Shown here one piece after another: positions 36,401-43,726 of a stretch of DNA of 64,000 nt; position 1 is the stretch's first letter; every line of letters begins with the position of its first letter. The translations under genes were made by a program, and so were the position numbers. A model generated the notes under the pieces. The model worked only from the letters and a program-made list of their open reading frames with translations. It was not told the DNA's origin and made no database searches. The stretch covers positions 4,650,001 to 4,714,000 of the forward strand of contig OZ246983.1 of NCBI GenBank assembly GCA_965232595.1, read 5' to 3'. Origin of the DNA: SZUA-309 sp965232595 (GTDB lineage: Bacteria > Pseudomonadota > Gammaproteobacteria > Pseudomonadales > Azotimanducaceae).

Positions 36401-36710
36401 GGATGATCGCGGTACCCGGCGCGACGCCGTTGATCGGCTCGATGGTCAGGTTGTTGGCGCCATCCACCGAAACCGTGACCACCGCATCGCCACCAAAGAC
36501 GTATGCGTCGTAAGTCACCGGAGGCAGCGGCGCCACCGGAACGAAGTGGGCCGGGATGGAAATGCCCGTGTAGTCCGGACCCGAGTGCACCTGATCAGGA
36601 ACGATCGGCGGCGCGCCAGGGTTGAACAACGCGCTGGCAGGGGTGCCCGCAAGCGTCAGCACGCTGAACACAGCGGCCATGGCGAGTTGCTTGGTCTTAA
36701 GGTGGTACAT
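33489..36710 (-). CDS. pilY1: PilY1, N-terminal part: signal peptide and tandem putative Ig (He_PIG-type) repeats
   Basis: The 1073-residue frame starts at ATG 36710, which has AAGGAGG 8 nt upstream; a GTG at 36731 lacks this. A signal peptide (AMAAVFSVLTLAGTPASA) covers residues about 10-27. An initial domain (about 30-125) is followed by eight repeats of about 94 residues, with the pattern VLAAIGAQSxDE, TYSLD, GDFSWTPSEADGPGTENL and ETITITINEVNED. Two further cadherin-like units follow. The last unit stops after AEDAFGSQA, in the middle of a strand, and its missing end is found in the next frame. Together the halves would form a tip adhesin of about 2780 residues, against roughly 1160 in P. 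aeruginosa. The frame lies 6 bp after the pilX stop when counted from GTG 36731, or 27 bp from the chosen ATG. Confidence 0.88.
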   Translation of the reverse strand: MYHLKTKQLAMAAVFSVLTLAGTPASALFNPGAPPIVPDQVHSGPDYTGISIPAHFVPVAPLPPVTYDAYVFGGDAVVTVSVDGANNLTIEPINGVAPGTAIIRMEVTDGSGTVNVDFPVRVLNAAPSLDPIGGQSVDENSPLAFIATSSDADDSPFAPTYSLDPHGTTASINPSTGAFSWTPSEADGPGSENFTIRVTTSAGLDDSETISVTVNEVNEDPVLAAIGAQSVDEDDSLTFTASATDGDDPANTLTYSLDPHTTTASINPTTGAFSWTLAEADGPGTENLTIRVSDGAGGEDFETITITINEVNEDPVLAAIGAQSIDEGNPLTFTASATDSDDPANTLTYSLDAHTTTATINPTTGDFSWTPSEADGPGTENLTIRVSDGVGGEDSETITITINEVNEDPVLAAIGAQSIDEGNPLTFTASATDSDDPANTLTYSLDAHTTTATINPTTGDFSWTPSEADGPGTENLTVRVSDGAGGEDFETITITINEVNEDPVLAAIGAQSIDEGNPLTFTASATDVDLPANTLTYSLDPHTTTATINPTTGAFSWTPAETDGPGTENLTVRVSDGAGGEAFETITITINEVNEDPVLAGIGPQSVDEGNPLTFTASATDVDLPANTLTYTLDPHTTTATINPTTGDFSWTPAEADGPGTENLTVRVSDGVGGEASETITITINEVNVDPSLAAIGPQSIDEGSTLSFTAVATDADLPANTFTYSLDAHTTTATINPTTGDFSWTPSETDGPGTENLTVRVNDGAGGEAFETITITIGEVNQAPVLDPIGPQSINEETLLSFTATATDNDAPANGFTFSLDPSAPPGAAITLAGDFTWTPAEADGPGSFPVTVRVTDDGSPAAQSFETFTITVIEINDPPVLSGDVADLPLNEDDPTAFVEVLAEFDDPDLGDTPPDTLTVILLPGHDTGLIDVSLSGTGVNVTPQLHQYGTTTVTVGVQDGAGVQATDTFEVTVASVNDPVTVAAGFTNVLAPEDIGGIFVSMAGAFADIDLLNGGDTHTVTVVSSNPGLIDATNSPIGDLSGTINFAVTPDANGAATITVTAEDAFGSQA
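34075..36335 (-). repeat. about eight tandem 282-bp DNA repeats within pilY1
   Basis: Seven or eight direct copies with an exact 282-bp (94-codon) period encode the Ig-like units of the PilY1 N-terminal part. Copies around 35188-35470, 35470-35752 and 35752-36034 are nearly identical over long stretches at the DNA level. Copies toward both ends are more diverged. The boundaries given are the codon limits of the first and eighth unit estimated from the protein pattern. Confidence 0.9.
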
Positions 36711-36737
36711 CTTCACTCCTCCTTCGCTCACGGCCCG

Positions 36738-37292
36738 TTAGTCGAGAATTCGACCGAAGGTCGTCTGCAACATCGCACGGGAATTGGGGCTGCCCCCGAA
36801 TCCCAGTGCGGTCACGCGAAAAACGTCGACGCTGTCGGAAGAACCGGCAGAGTTGTATTCGTTGTCTTGCTGGTAGGCGTTCTCATCGCGCTGAACGGTG
36901 GCGATGTGCTCGATCATGTAGCGCGGCTGCGGCTGGTTGGGCGCCGCGTTGATGGCCGTCGCGGCGACGATGGTTCGGCCATCCGCCCAGATCGCATCGT
37001 CTTCCCAGCGGTTGTCATCGTCCACGTCGGGCATATCCCAGAGACCGCCAACCCCGCCGTTGTTGTAGGCGAAGGTGGACGTGGTGATTTCCAGGGCCGC
37101 CTCCGCATCGCGAAGGGCCGACTCAGCGGCTTCGAACGCCAGCGCCGAGTCGTGCTCGTTGCGCGCCATGCGGATCTCCAGCGACGTGGTCTGCACCACG
37201 GAGACGCCGAGAATGGTCAGCACCAGCAGCAGCACCAGGCTGATGAACAGCGCCACGCCGGTATTGGTTTTCTGCTTGAAAGGTCTACGCAT
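36738..37292 (-). CDS. pilX: type IV pilus minor pilin-like protein PilX
   Basis: The 184-residue protein has the PilX N-terminal signature: a short basic leader, then GVALFISLVLLLVLTILGVS, which anchors it in the inner membrane before assembly, and RMARNEHDSALAFEAAESALRDAE. The G-V-A-L start of the hydrophobic stretch replaces the usual G-F-T-L. PilX is part of the minor-pilin priming complex with PilV, PilW, FimU and PilY1. It lies 11 bp after pilW. Confidence 0.93.
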   Translation of the reverse strand: MRRPFKQKTNTGVALFISLVLLLVLTILGVSVVQTTSLEIRMARNEHDSALAFEAAESALRDAEAALEITTSTFAYNNGGVGGLWDMPDVDDDNRWEDDAIWADGRTIVAATAINAAPNQPQPRYMIEHIATVQRDENAYQQDNEYNSAGSSDSVDVFRVTALGFGGSPNSRAMLQTTFGRILD

Positions 37293-37303
37293 CTTGAATG
37301 CCT

Positions 37304-38410
37304 TTACAGCTGCGGGTTCGCGTTGCGAACCAGAATGGTCTTCGAGAAAGTTCGGTCGAGCTGGGCGCCGTCTTCGGTGACCTCGTCGATGGAGTTCACC
37401 GTCAGGGTGACCCGGATGGAAACCACCTGACTGGGATCCGGCACCGCGGCTGCAACCATGTACTGATTGGGGTTCGGCACGTCATCGGCGAGGGTGGTGT
37501 CCACGCCGTAGAGGATCTGCATGTTCTCCACGCCCTGGATCAGCTCGACGGGAGCACCGGCGCCAACTTTCTGCCACAGAGACGTGGGCGTATCGCCCGC
37601 GTTGTTGTTCCTGAGGCTGTCGGCGATGAAAAAGTAGGTGGACTCGACGGCGCCGACCACGGAATCGGTACCGTAGGAGCGACCGAGGAACGACTTGGTG
37701 AAGTTCACCTGCGGGCCGGCCGGCGGGGTAACCAGCGCCGAGTTCTGGAAGAAGGCGCTGCCGCCTCCGGTGTTCGGCGCGTTCTGCAGCGACACCTCAT
37801 CGGCGCCTGCCGGGGTGACGTTGGTGACGCGGAATACGGCCGACTGCTCGCAGTCGGCGAGCATGACGATGTCGTCGGTGCCGAAGCCCGGATCTCCGCC
37901 CGGCGCGCTGATGACGACGTCATCCAGCGGTTGGGCGATAGCGGTCAGCCGTTGCGTAGGCTGGCGCAGGTTCCGGAACACGACGACGTCCGAGTTCGGG
38001 TCGATGGTGCCGATGTTGATGCCGTTGCCGGTGTTGGTGTTGCCCGGCGTGCCGCCCGGCAGGTTCAGGGTCGAAGGCGTCCAGGTGCCGTCACCATTGG
38101 CGTTGAAGCCACCAACCGCCTGGTCGACGTTGTACTCGGGCAGCTGCGCCGGGTTGCCGGTCAGGCCCCAGACCCGGGTCTGGTTGTCGCGGATGCAGCC
38201 GAAGTAACCAGCTCGACGGGCGGCGGAGGAAATGAACTCGAACGCAAATCGGGCGTTCTCCTGCAGCCGGGCCTGACCGCTGATGATGTTGGCGCTCTGA
38301 GAGTTGCCGATGAACAGCTGAACGATGCCCGTGACGACGATGAGGCCCAGCGCCATCGCCAGCAGCATTTCGAGCAGCGAGAAACCGGATTGTCTGTTTC
38401 TATGGGTCAT
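37304..38410 (-). CDS. pilW: type IV pilus minor pilin PilW
   Basis: The 368-residue protein starts at ATG 38410 (MTHRNRQ), directly before the prepilin signal SGFSLLEMLLAMALGLIV. The longer upstream frame only adds shadow sequence over pilV. The C-terminal region is long, as in Pseudomonas PilW, and contains the paired cysteines CIRDN and DCEQ. PilW is a core minor pilin needed to prime pilus assembly and to display PilY1. It lies 29 bp downstream of pilV. Confidence 0.93.
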   Translation of the reverse strand: MTHRNRQSGFSLLEMLLAMALGLIVVTGIVQLFIGNSQSANIISGQARLQENARFAFEFISSAARRAGYFGCIRDNQTRVWGLTGNPAQLPEYNVDQAVGGFNANGDGTWTPSTLNLPGGTPGNTNTGNGINIGTIDPNSDVVVFRNLRQPTQRLTAIAQPLDDVVISAPGGDPGFGTDDIVMLADCEQSAVFRVTNVTPAGADEVSLQNAPNTGGGSAFFQNSALVTPPAGPQVNFTKSFLGRSYGTDSVVGAVESTYFFIADSLRNNNAGDTPTSLWQKVGAGAPVELIQGVENMQILYGVDTTLADDVPNPNQYMVAAAVPDPSQVVSIRVTLTVNSIDEVTEDGAQLDRTFSKTILVRNANPQL

Positions 38411-38439
38411 TGCGCTTGTACTTCCTGTCAACTTCCTGC

Positions 38440-38976
38440 TCAGCCCTGGCTGTCGATGGTGACCGTGCCTACCTGACCGTCGGGTTCGGTCCACTGCACG
38501 GTGATGGTGATGACGCCGGCGCCGTCCACAGCGATGGAACCGTCACCTTCCGGCAGGCCCGGCTGGTCGGCCGCCGGCGGCAGCACGCCGGCCGCGCGGA
38601 ATGCCGCGCAGTTGGCGTTGTCGTTGAAGTTCCCGAGCGAGCACTTCCACACCGACTGATCGAACGTCACCATCTGCGCCTGGGAGCAGTTGGCCGCCAT
38701 GCAGTTGGCCCCTCCCGGCGGCGCATCGGCGAGGGCGAGACCGTTGTACGCCGCACCAGGCACCGCCCCTTCCGGGTTGGCGCGGATGCGGTCCATCATG
38801 TCGTAGGCAAGCTGCACAGCTTCGGCACGGAACAGCGCGCCACGGTTGTTCTGCAGGCTCACCATCTGCATGGCCGTAATGCCGAGCACGCCGATCGCGA
38901 GCACCAGCACGGCAACCAGCAGCTCGATCATCGAGAGACCACGCTGCTTCTTCGGATGTTTCGGTTGATGGCTCAT
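38440..38976 (-). CDS. pilV: type IV pilus minor pilin PilV
   Basis: The 178-residue pilin-like protein has the prepilin peptidase site in RGLSMIELLVAVLVLAIGVLG and the PilV-typical AMQMVSLQNNRGALFRAEAVQLAYDMMDRIRANP. PilV belongs to the priming complex at the pilus tip. Four cysteines occur in the middle (NCMAANCSQ, WKCSLGNFNDNANC). It follows fimU by 18 bp. Confidence 0.93.
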   Translation of the reverse strand: MSHQPKHPKKQRGLSMIELLVAVLVLAIGVLGITAMQMVSLQNNRGALFRAEAVQLAYDMMDRIRANPEGAVPGAAYNGLALADAPPGGANCMAANCSQAQMVTFDQSVWKCSLGNFNDNANCAAFRAAGVLPPAADQPGLPEGDGSIAVDGAGVITITVQWTEPDGQVGTVTIDSQG

Positions 38977-38994
38977 GTTTGGGTTCCGATGGGA

Positions 38995-39522
38995 TCAGGG
39001 ACAGACCAGCTCGGCGCTGGCCGCTCGGCCGATGGTGTTGATCGCGATCTCGCGGCCGCGAGTCACGCCGGCTTCGCAGATTTCGATGGTGCCTGGGGCA
39101 CCCAGCGTCATCAGGCCACGACCGTTGAAAGTGAGGGTCGCAACGCCGTTCAGGCCGCCCAGCGCGTTCATGGTGGCAGCGCCGGAATCGTCGAACTGAC
39201 GGATAAGCACCGCGGGATCGTTAGGGCAATTGCCCGGCGTGCCGACAACGACGCAGTACCCAGGGCCCCACTCGTTGCCGTTGGCTCCCGCATTCACCGC
39301 CTGCACGCTGACGTCGCCGCCTCGGTTGATCGCCTCACTGCGGGCCAGATTGACCGCAGAGATGAAGCCGTTCACCCGTGAGGCCATGTTCCGCTGCTCG
39401 ATGAAAGTGTCGAACGCGGGAAGCGCCAGACCCAGAAGAACCGCGGCCACTGCCATGGCCACCAGCAACTCGATGATGGTGAATCCGGAGAGGAAACGCT
39501 TATTAGAACACTTACTTAACAA
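38995..39522 (-). CDS. fimU: minor pilin FimU (GspH/FimT family)
   Basis: The 175-residue pseudopilin has the class III signal SGFTIIELLVAMAVAAVLLGLALPAF. GspH/FimT features include ASRVNGFISAVNLARSEAINR and a C-terminal cysteine. The start is TTG at 39522: no ATG or GTG is in frame, and a TAA lies six codons upstream. It is the first of the tightly spaced fimU-pilV-pilW-pilX-pilY1 genes. fimT at 27.4 kb is a second family member. Confidence 0.9.
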   Translation of the reverse strand: MLSKCSNKRFLSGFTIIELLVAMAVAAVLLGLALPAFDTFIEQRNMASRVNGFISAVNLARSEAINRGGDVSVQAVNAGANGNEWGPGYCVVVGTPGNCPNDPAVLIRQFDDSGAATMNALGGLNGVATLTFNGRGLMTLGAPGTIEICEAGVTRGREIAINTIGRAASAELVCP

Positions 39523-39591
39523 ACTACTCTCGGCTGACTTTTATGCCAGCGAAGAGTTTAGGTAGCTGACCGGGGAAGGAAACGAAGGACC

Positions 39592-39661
39592 GATGAGTGG
39601 CGGTTTTTCACCGGATGAGTGGTCGATTCGGCGCCGGAAGCAGCAAATTCGCCGCTTCCGG
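39592..39661 (-). other. hairpin and direct repeats between pilE and fimU
   Basis: CCGGAAGC (39634-39641) and GCTTCCGG (39654-39661) make an 8-bp stem, extended by an internal GC/GC pair. It stands 15 bp after the pilE stop with no T-run following on the minus strand. Downstream, GATGAGTGG occurs twice on the plus strand (39592-39600 and 39614-39622), spaced by 22 bp, about two helical turns. The hairpin could stabilise or partly terminate the pilE message. The repeats could be a regulator site before fimU. Both roles are inference. Confidence 0.5.
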
Positions 39662-39675
39662 GTGGTATCAGCGGA

Positions 39676-40083
39676 TTACTCTTCCCAGCCGGCGTTGCCG
39701 TCCCAGGTGCGCTGACCGTTCGAGTTGAAGGTGATCACCCGGCCGTTGTCGATACCGCCAATCGGGGTGGCCGTCAGGGCGAAAGTGGCAGCGCCGCCAA
39801 CGATGGTGATGTTGTAGCGGGCCGCAGAGATGGGCTGGCAAACTGCCGGATCGAGGGCGCCGTCGTCAGCACCACCGGCCGCCGCGCCGAGATAGTCAAA
39901 CGTCTGGCCTGCCCGTCGCTCGAGCGCCTGGGCACATTCCAGAAGGTCGGCCATGGCCTCAGAGCGGAACGTGCGATCCGAGTACCGGGTGTAAATCGGT
40001 ACCGCAATCGCTGACAGCAGCGCCAGAATCGCTACCGCTACCATAAGCTCGATCAGCGTAAATCCCTTCGTGATCTTCAACAT
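39676..40083 (-). CDS. pilE: type IV pilin, PilE-like
   Basis: The 135-residue pilin has the canonical prepilin signal KGFTLIELMVAVAILALLSAIAVPIY; cleavage after Gly7 gives a mature N-terminal Phe with Glu5. A cysteine pair (LECAQ and AVCQP) could form the pilin disulfide. The start is ATG 40083, with AGGAAG 9 nt upstream; a TTG two codons earlier is less likely. In Pseudomonas pilE is the last gene of this cluster, but here it precedes fimU. It could be a minor pilin (PilE) or a major pilin subunit; size and position favour PilE. Confidence 0.88.
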   Translation of the reverse strand: MLKITKGFTLIELMVAVAILALLSAIAVPIYTRYSDRTFRSEAMADLLECAQALERRAGQTFDYLGAAAGGADDGALDPAVCQPISAARYNITIVGGAATFALTATPIGGIDNGRVITFNSNGQRTWDGNAGWEE

Positions 40084-40136
40084 CGCCAAATCTTCCTAAC
40101 TATCTGTTTTATAGGATATTTTCAGGCCAGCTGGGC

Positions 40137-40595
40137 TCATGGAGCCCGGACATCGATGATCGAGACGTCGAAGACGATGCGACGGCCAGCCAATGGATGA
40201 TTGAAGTCCACTTCCACATGTTCTTCCATGACGGCGCGCACAACTCCGGGCAATTCTCCGCCGGGACCGGAAAAAGACACCATCAACCCCTCCTCCAGGC
40301 TCAGATCCGCGCCGAACCGATCTTTGCGCAGCACCTGCACGTTTTCTTCCCGGTGCGGGCCGAAGGCATTTTCCGGCTCGATCAGGAGCTGCGCGTCATC
40401 GCCCGCCCGCATGCCCAGAATGGCTGCTTCGAAGCCGGGCAGCAGGTTGCCATCCCCCATGGTGAACATGGCCGGATCGCTGCGGCGGGTGGTGTCGATC
40501 TCCTCGCCCGACTCCAGGTGCAGGGCAAAGTGCAGGCGCACCCGATCCCCCATCTCGATGGCTCGATCGCCCGAACCGCTGATCAGGTTGCTCAT
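40137..40595 (-). CDS. fkpB: FKBP-type peptidyl-prolyl cis-trans isomerase, FkpB/SlpA
   Basis: The 152-residue protein shows an FKBP core (GDRVRLHFALHLESGEEIDTT), the SlyD-like inserted flap (PENAFGPHREENVQVL) and the DFNHPLAGRRIVFDVSI signature shared by SlyD and SlpA. Short-chain members lacking the SlyD His-rich tail and lying next to lspA are FkpB. It overlaps lspA by 4 bp (ATGA). ispH, which usually follows, is absent; pilE comes next. Confidence 0.93.
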   Translation of the reverse strand: MSNLISGSGDRAIEMGDRVRLHFALHLESGEEIDTTRRSDPAMFTMGDGNLLPGFEAAILGMRAGDDAQLLIEPENAFGPHREENVQVLRKDRFGADLSLEEGLMVSFSGPGGELPGVVRAVMEEHVEVDFNHPLAGRRIVFDVSIIDVRAP

Positions 40596-41137
40596 CCGGA
40601 AGCTCTCCCCTTAGCGGCATCCCGTTTTTCCCGCCGCTCCCGCAGGAACTCCAGGAACAACAGCAGGATCCACAGGCTGGCGCCGCAGAACAGCGCGATG
40701 TCGGCGATGTTGAAGGCGGGAAACCCCCAGCTGCCATAGTGAAAGCGGATGAAGTCGACCACGTAGCCGTGCAGCAGCCGATCGATCCCGTTACCCAGCG
40801 CGCCGCCGAGGATGAGGCCGTAGACGAGGCCCATCAGGCGATCGCCCAGCGGCAACTTTCTCAGCTCGTAGATGATGAACACCGTAAAGGCCGCCGCCAG
40901 CGAGACAAAAAACCAGCGCTGCCAGCCGCCGCTGCCGGCGAGAATCGAAAAGGCCGCACCATCGTTGTGCCAGCGAACCCAGCTGAAGATCGGCAGCACC
41001 TCGACGCGCTCGCCGTGCACCAGGGTCACGGTGACGTACCACTTGCTGAGCTGATCAAGCGCCACGATTATCGCGGACACGCCGAGCCAGCGATACCAGA
41101 CCCGGTTCTCGATGCGCTCGGAGCCTTCAGCGCTCAC
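40592..41137 (-). CDS. lspA: lipoprotein signal peptidase
   Basis: The 181-residue inner-membrane aspartic protease has four transmembrane helices. The catalytic aspartates are in GNGIDRLLHGYVVDFI and FNIADIALFCG. It cleaves prolipoprotein signal peptides after lipidation, so it would process BamD and the propeller lipoprotein in this window. It overlaps fkpB (ATGA) on one side and ribF (ATGA, 41134-41137) on the other. In most relatives ileS lies between ribF and lspA; here it does not. Confidence 0.96.
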   Translation of the reverse strand: MSAEGSERIENRVWYRWLGVSAIIVALDQLSKWYVTVTLVHGERVEVLPIFSWVRWHNDGAAFSILAGSGGWQRWFFVSLAAAFTVFIIYELRKLPLGDRLMGLVYGLILGGALGNGIDRLLHGYVVDFIRFHYGSWGFPAFNIADIALFCGASLWILLLFLEFLRERREKRDAAKGRASG

Positions 41138-42063
41138 GGTTGCTCACCGAGAATGCGGCGCGCTTCGTCCATGTCCTTGTGAATCTGCGCTTTCAGCGCA
41201 TCGAGCCCGTCGAACGCCTGCTCGTCCCGGATTTTCCTGACGAAGCGGACGCTCAGCAGCTTGCCGTAGATATCGCCCGTAAAATCGAACAGGTGCACCT
41301 CGAGCAGCGGCTCCTTGCCGTCCACCGTCGGCCGCACGCCGATGTTGGCAATCCCGTCGTAGTCTCTGTCCAGACCCTCGACGCGCACGGCGTAAACGCC
41401 CTCGAGGGCCGCACGGTAACGCTGCAGCCGGATGTTTGCCGTGGGAGCCCCCAGCTGCCGGCCGAGCTGACGCCCGTACACCACCCGCCCCATGATGAAG
41501 TACGGGTGGCCCAGCAATTTTTCCGCCAGCGTGAAGTCACCGGCGGCCAGCACCTCGCGGATGCGGCTGCTGCTGACCCGCTCGTGCTCGAAGGTGAGCG
41601 TACCCATGTGGCTGACACCAAAACCGTAGCGGTCACCCGCCGCCTTCAGCGCCTCGTAGTCACCCTGCTGATCCTTGCCGAAGCGGAAGTCGTCACCGAC
41701 CACGATGTAGCGAATGCCGAGCCGATTGCGCAGCAGCTCCTCGATGACCCACTCCGCGGTGGTGTTGCGCATGGCTTCGTTGAAGGGCACGCAGAGCACC
41801 CGGTCCAGCTCTGTCCGGCACAGCAGCGTGATCTTTTCCCGGAACCGGGTGAGCCGGGCCGGCACTTTTTCGCCGGCGAAGTACTCGCGCGGCTGCGGCT
41901 CGAACGTCAGTAGCATGCTCGGCACCCCGAGCTCCTTGGACTTGGCGAACAGATGATCGAGGAGCATGCGGTGCCCGTGGTGCACACCGTCGAAGTTACC
42001 GATGGTCAGCACGCAGCCTTTGTGCTCCGGCTTCAGGCTGTAAATGCCATGAATGATTTCCAT
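41134..42063 (-). CDS. ribF: bifunctional riboflavin kinase/FAD synthetase
   Basis: The 309-residue enzyme makes FMN and then FAD. The N-terminal FAD synthetase domain has the nucleotidyltransferase motif LTIGNFDGVHHGHRML and SSSRIREVLAAGDF. The C-terminal riboflavin kinase domain has GRVVYGRQLGRQLGAPTANI and ANIGVRPTVDG. The start is ATG 42063 (MEIIHGIYSL); the longer frame upstream adds unrelated residues over the murJ end. The stop overlaps the lspA start by 4 bp. Confidence 0.96.
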   Translation of the reverse strand: MEIIHGIYSLKPEHKGCVLTIGNFDGVHHGHRMLLDHLFAKSKELGVPSMLLTFEPQPREYFAGEKVPARLTRFREKITLLCRTELDRVLCVPFNEAMRNTTAEWVIEELLRNRLGIRYIVVGDDFRFGKDQQGDYEALKAAGDRYGFGVSHMGTLTFEHERVSSSRIREVLAAGDFTLAEKLLGHPYFIMGRVVYGRQLGRQLGAPTANIRLQRYRAALEGVYAVRVEGLDRDYDGIANIGVRPTVDGKEPLLEVHLFDFTGDIYGKLLSVRFVRKIRDEQAFDGLDALKAQIHKDMDEARRILGEQP

Positions 42064-42079
42064 GCCCGGATTATACGGC

Positions 42080-43630
42080 CTACGCCCGGTGCAGGAGATG
42101 AGAGATGCGCCCGCCGAGGACCCAGACCCCGGCAAGATAGACGCCGGCACCGGCTGCCACGTTGCCGGTCAGCCAGAGCGCTCTATCGAGAACGGTAGTT
42201 TCGAGCCAGGCCCGCTCTGCCGGCGCCAGCCAGAGCAGCACGCCGACCATCGCCAGCGTTGCCACCAGGCAGCGGAGCAGCATCAGGGCGGACGCGCGGC
42301 TGGGCCGGCAGCGCTCGGCGCGATGCAGTCCCCGCCAGAGCAGGAAGGCGTTGACCATGGCCGCGGCAGACGTGGCCAGCGCCAGGCCGACGTGGCCCAT
42401 GATTCTGAACAGCGCCAGGTTCAGCGCCACGTTCACCGCCACCGCCACCACGCCGATCTTGAACGGGGTGGCGGTATCTTCCTGGGCGAAGTAGGCGGGT
42501 GCCAGCACCTTCACCAGCACCAGCGGCAACAGGCCAACGGCAAAAGCCTGCAGCGACAGCGCCGCCATCTTCGCGTCCAGCGCCGTCAGGGCGCCGTGCA
42601 TGAAGATGCTGCTGATCAACGGCACCGCCAGCACGTAGAGCGCCGCCGCGGCCGGCAGGGCGAAAAAGGTGCCCACCCGCAGCCCCCAATCAAGCGTCTC
42701 CCGGAACCCGTCCAGGTTCTCCTCACTGTCCAGGCGCGACAGGTTGGGCAGCAGGACCGTGCCGAGCGCCGCCGCCACCAGGCCGATGGGCAGTTCCAGC
42801 AAACGGTCGGAGTAGTAGAGCCAGGAGATGCTGCCAGTGATCAGGGTTGAGGCCAGCATGGTGTCGATCAGGGCGTTGATCTGATTCACCGAGGCCGCAA
42901 ACACGGCAGGCAGCAGCAGCACGCCAACCCGGCGGGCACCTTCGTGGCTGCTCGACACCCGCGGCATGACCACCAGGCCCAAGGACTTCAGGGCCGGAAA
43001 CTGGAACAGAAACTGCGCCAGACCGGCAAAGACGACGCCCCAGGCGAGGGCGAACACGGGCTCGCTGAAGTAGCCGGAGGCGAACAGTATGGCGCCGATC
43101 AACGACAGGTTGAGCAGCACCGGCGTAAACGCGGGGATGGCGTAGCGGTGATGGCTGTTGAGAATGGCGCCGGCAAACGCCGTCATGGAGATGAAGCCGA
43201 GATAGGGAAAAGTGATCTTCACCATGTCTCGGGCCAGCGCAAACTGCTCCGGCTGGTCCCAGAAGCCGGGCGCGAACACCATGATCAGCCCGGGCGCGAT
43301 GAGGATGCCCAGACCCACCACCACCAGCATGGTCAGGGCCAGATTGCCGGTCATGACCCGGATGAAGGTCACCAGGTCCTCCCGCGCACCTTCCCGGTAC
43401 CGGGCGAGCACGGGCACGAAGGCCTGATTGAACGCGCCTTCGGCGAACAGCCGCCGGAAGAAGTTGGGAATCTTGAAGGCGACGAAGAAGGCATCGGCGA
43501 CAGCGCTGGCGCCGAAAAAGTTAGAGAGCACCACGTCGCGCACGAAGCCGCTGATCCGCGACAGCATGGTCATGGACGCCACCACCCCGCCCTGGGCGGC
43601 AACGTCCTGTTTCTGCACCGTTTCGCTCAC
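42080..43630 (-). CDS. murJ: lipid II flippase MurJ
   Basis: The 516-residue polytopic protein of the MOP superfamily has about 14 hydrophobic helices. The family N-terminus is evident: SMTMLSRISGFVRDVVLSNF, then FFVAFKIPNFFRRLFAEGAF. MurJ flips lipid-linked peptidoglycan precursors across the inner membrane. It lies 16 bp upstream of ribF on the same strand and is divergent from rpsT, an arrangement common in Gammaproteobacteria. Confidence 0.96.
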   Translation of the reverse strand: MSETVQKQDVAAQGGVVASMTMLSRISGFVRDVVLSNFFGASAVADAFFVAFKIPNFFRRLFAEGAFNQAFVPVLARYREGAREDLVTFIRVMTGNLALTMLVVVGLGILIAPGLIMVFAPGFWDQPEQFALARDMVKITFPYLGFISMTAFAGAILNSHHRYAIPAFTPVLLNLSLIGAILFASGYFSEPVFALAWGVVFAGLAQFLFQFPALKSLGLVVMPRVSSSHEGARRVGVLLLPAVFAASVNQINALIDTMLASTLITGSISWLYYSDRLLELPIGLVAAALGTVLLPNLSRLDSEENLDGFRETLDWGLRVGTFFALPAAAALYVLAVPLISSIFMHGALTALDAKMAALSLQAFAVGLLPLVLVKVLAPAYFAQEDTATPFKIGVVAVAVNVALNLALFRIMGHVGLALATSAAAMVNAFLLWRGLHRAERCRPSRASALMLLRCLVATLAMVGVLLWLAPAERAWLETTVLDRALWLTGNVAAGAGVYLAGVWVLGGRISHLLHRA

Positions 43631-43661
43631 GTTGCGACGCTACCCCAGCCGAGCCACGGGG

Positions 43662-43690
43662 TTGACAGAGGTAGGTCTCGACGGCATATT
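43662..43690 (+). promoter_or_regulatory. sigma70 promoter of rpsT
   Basis: A perfect -35 TTGACA (43662-43667) is separated by 17 nt from the -10 CATATT (43685-43690, five of six matches). It lies 37 bp upstream of the rpsT start in the divergent murJ/rpsT gap. Confidence 0.75.
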
Positions 43691-43726
43691 CCGCGCCTCA
43701 AAAATCCGACACCTGAGGAAAATTCC

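Noticed and set aside
33648..37430. A 1260-codon open frame antisense to pilY1 and pilX
   Set aside because: It is a shadow created by high GC and the 282-bp repeats. The minus strand carries a signal peptide, known domains and the pilus operon.
40084..40136. Sigma54 promoter for pilE that PilR would use
   Set aside because: No GG-N10-GC pair with the TGGCAC/TTGCA context was found in the short gap; a TATAAA-like sequence is present instead.
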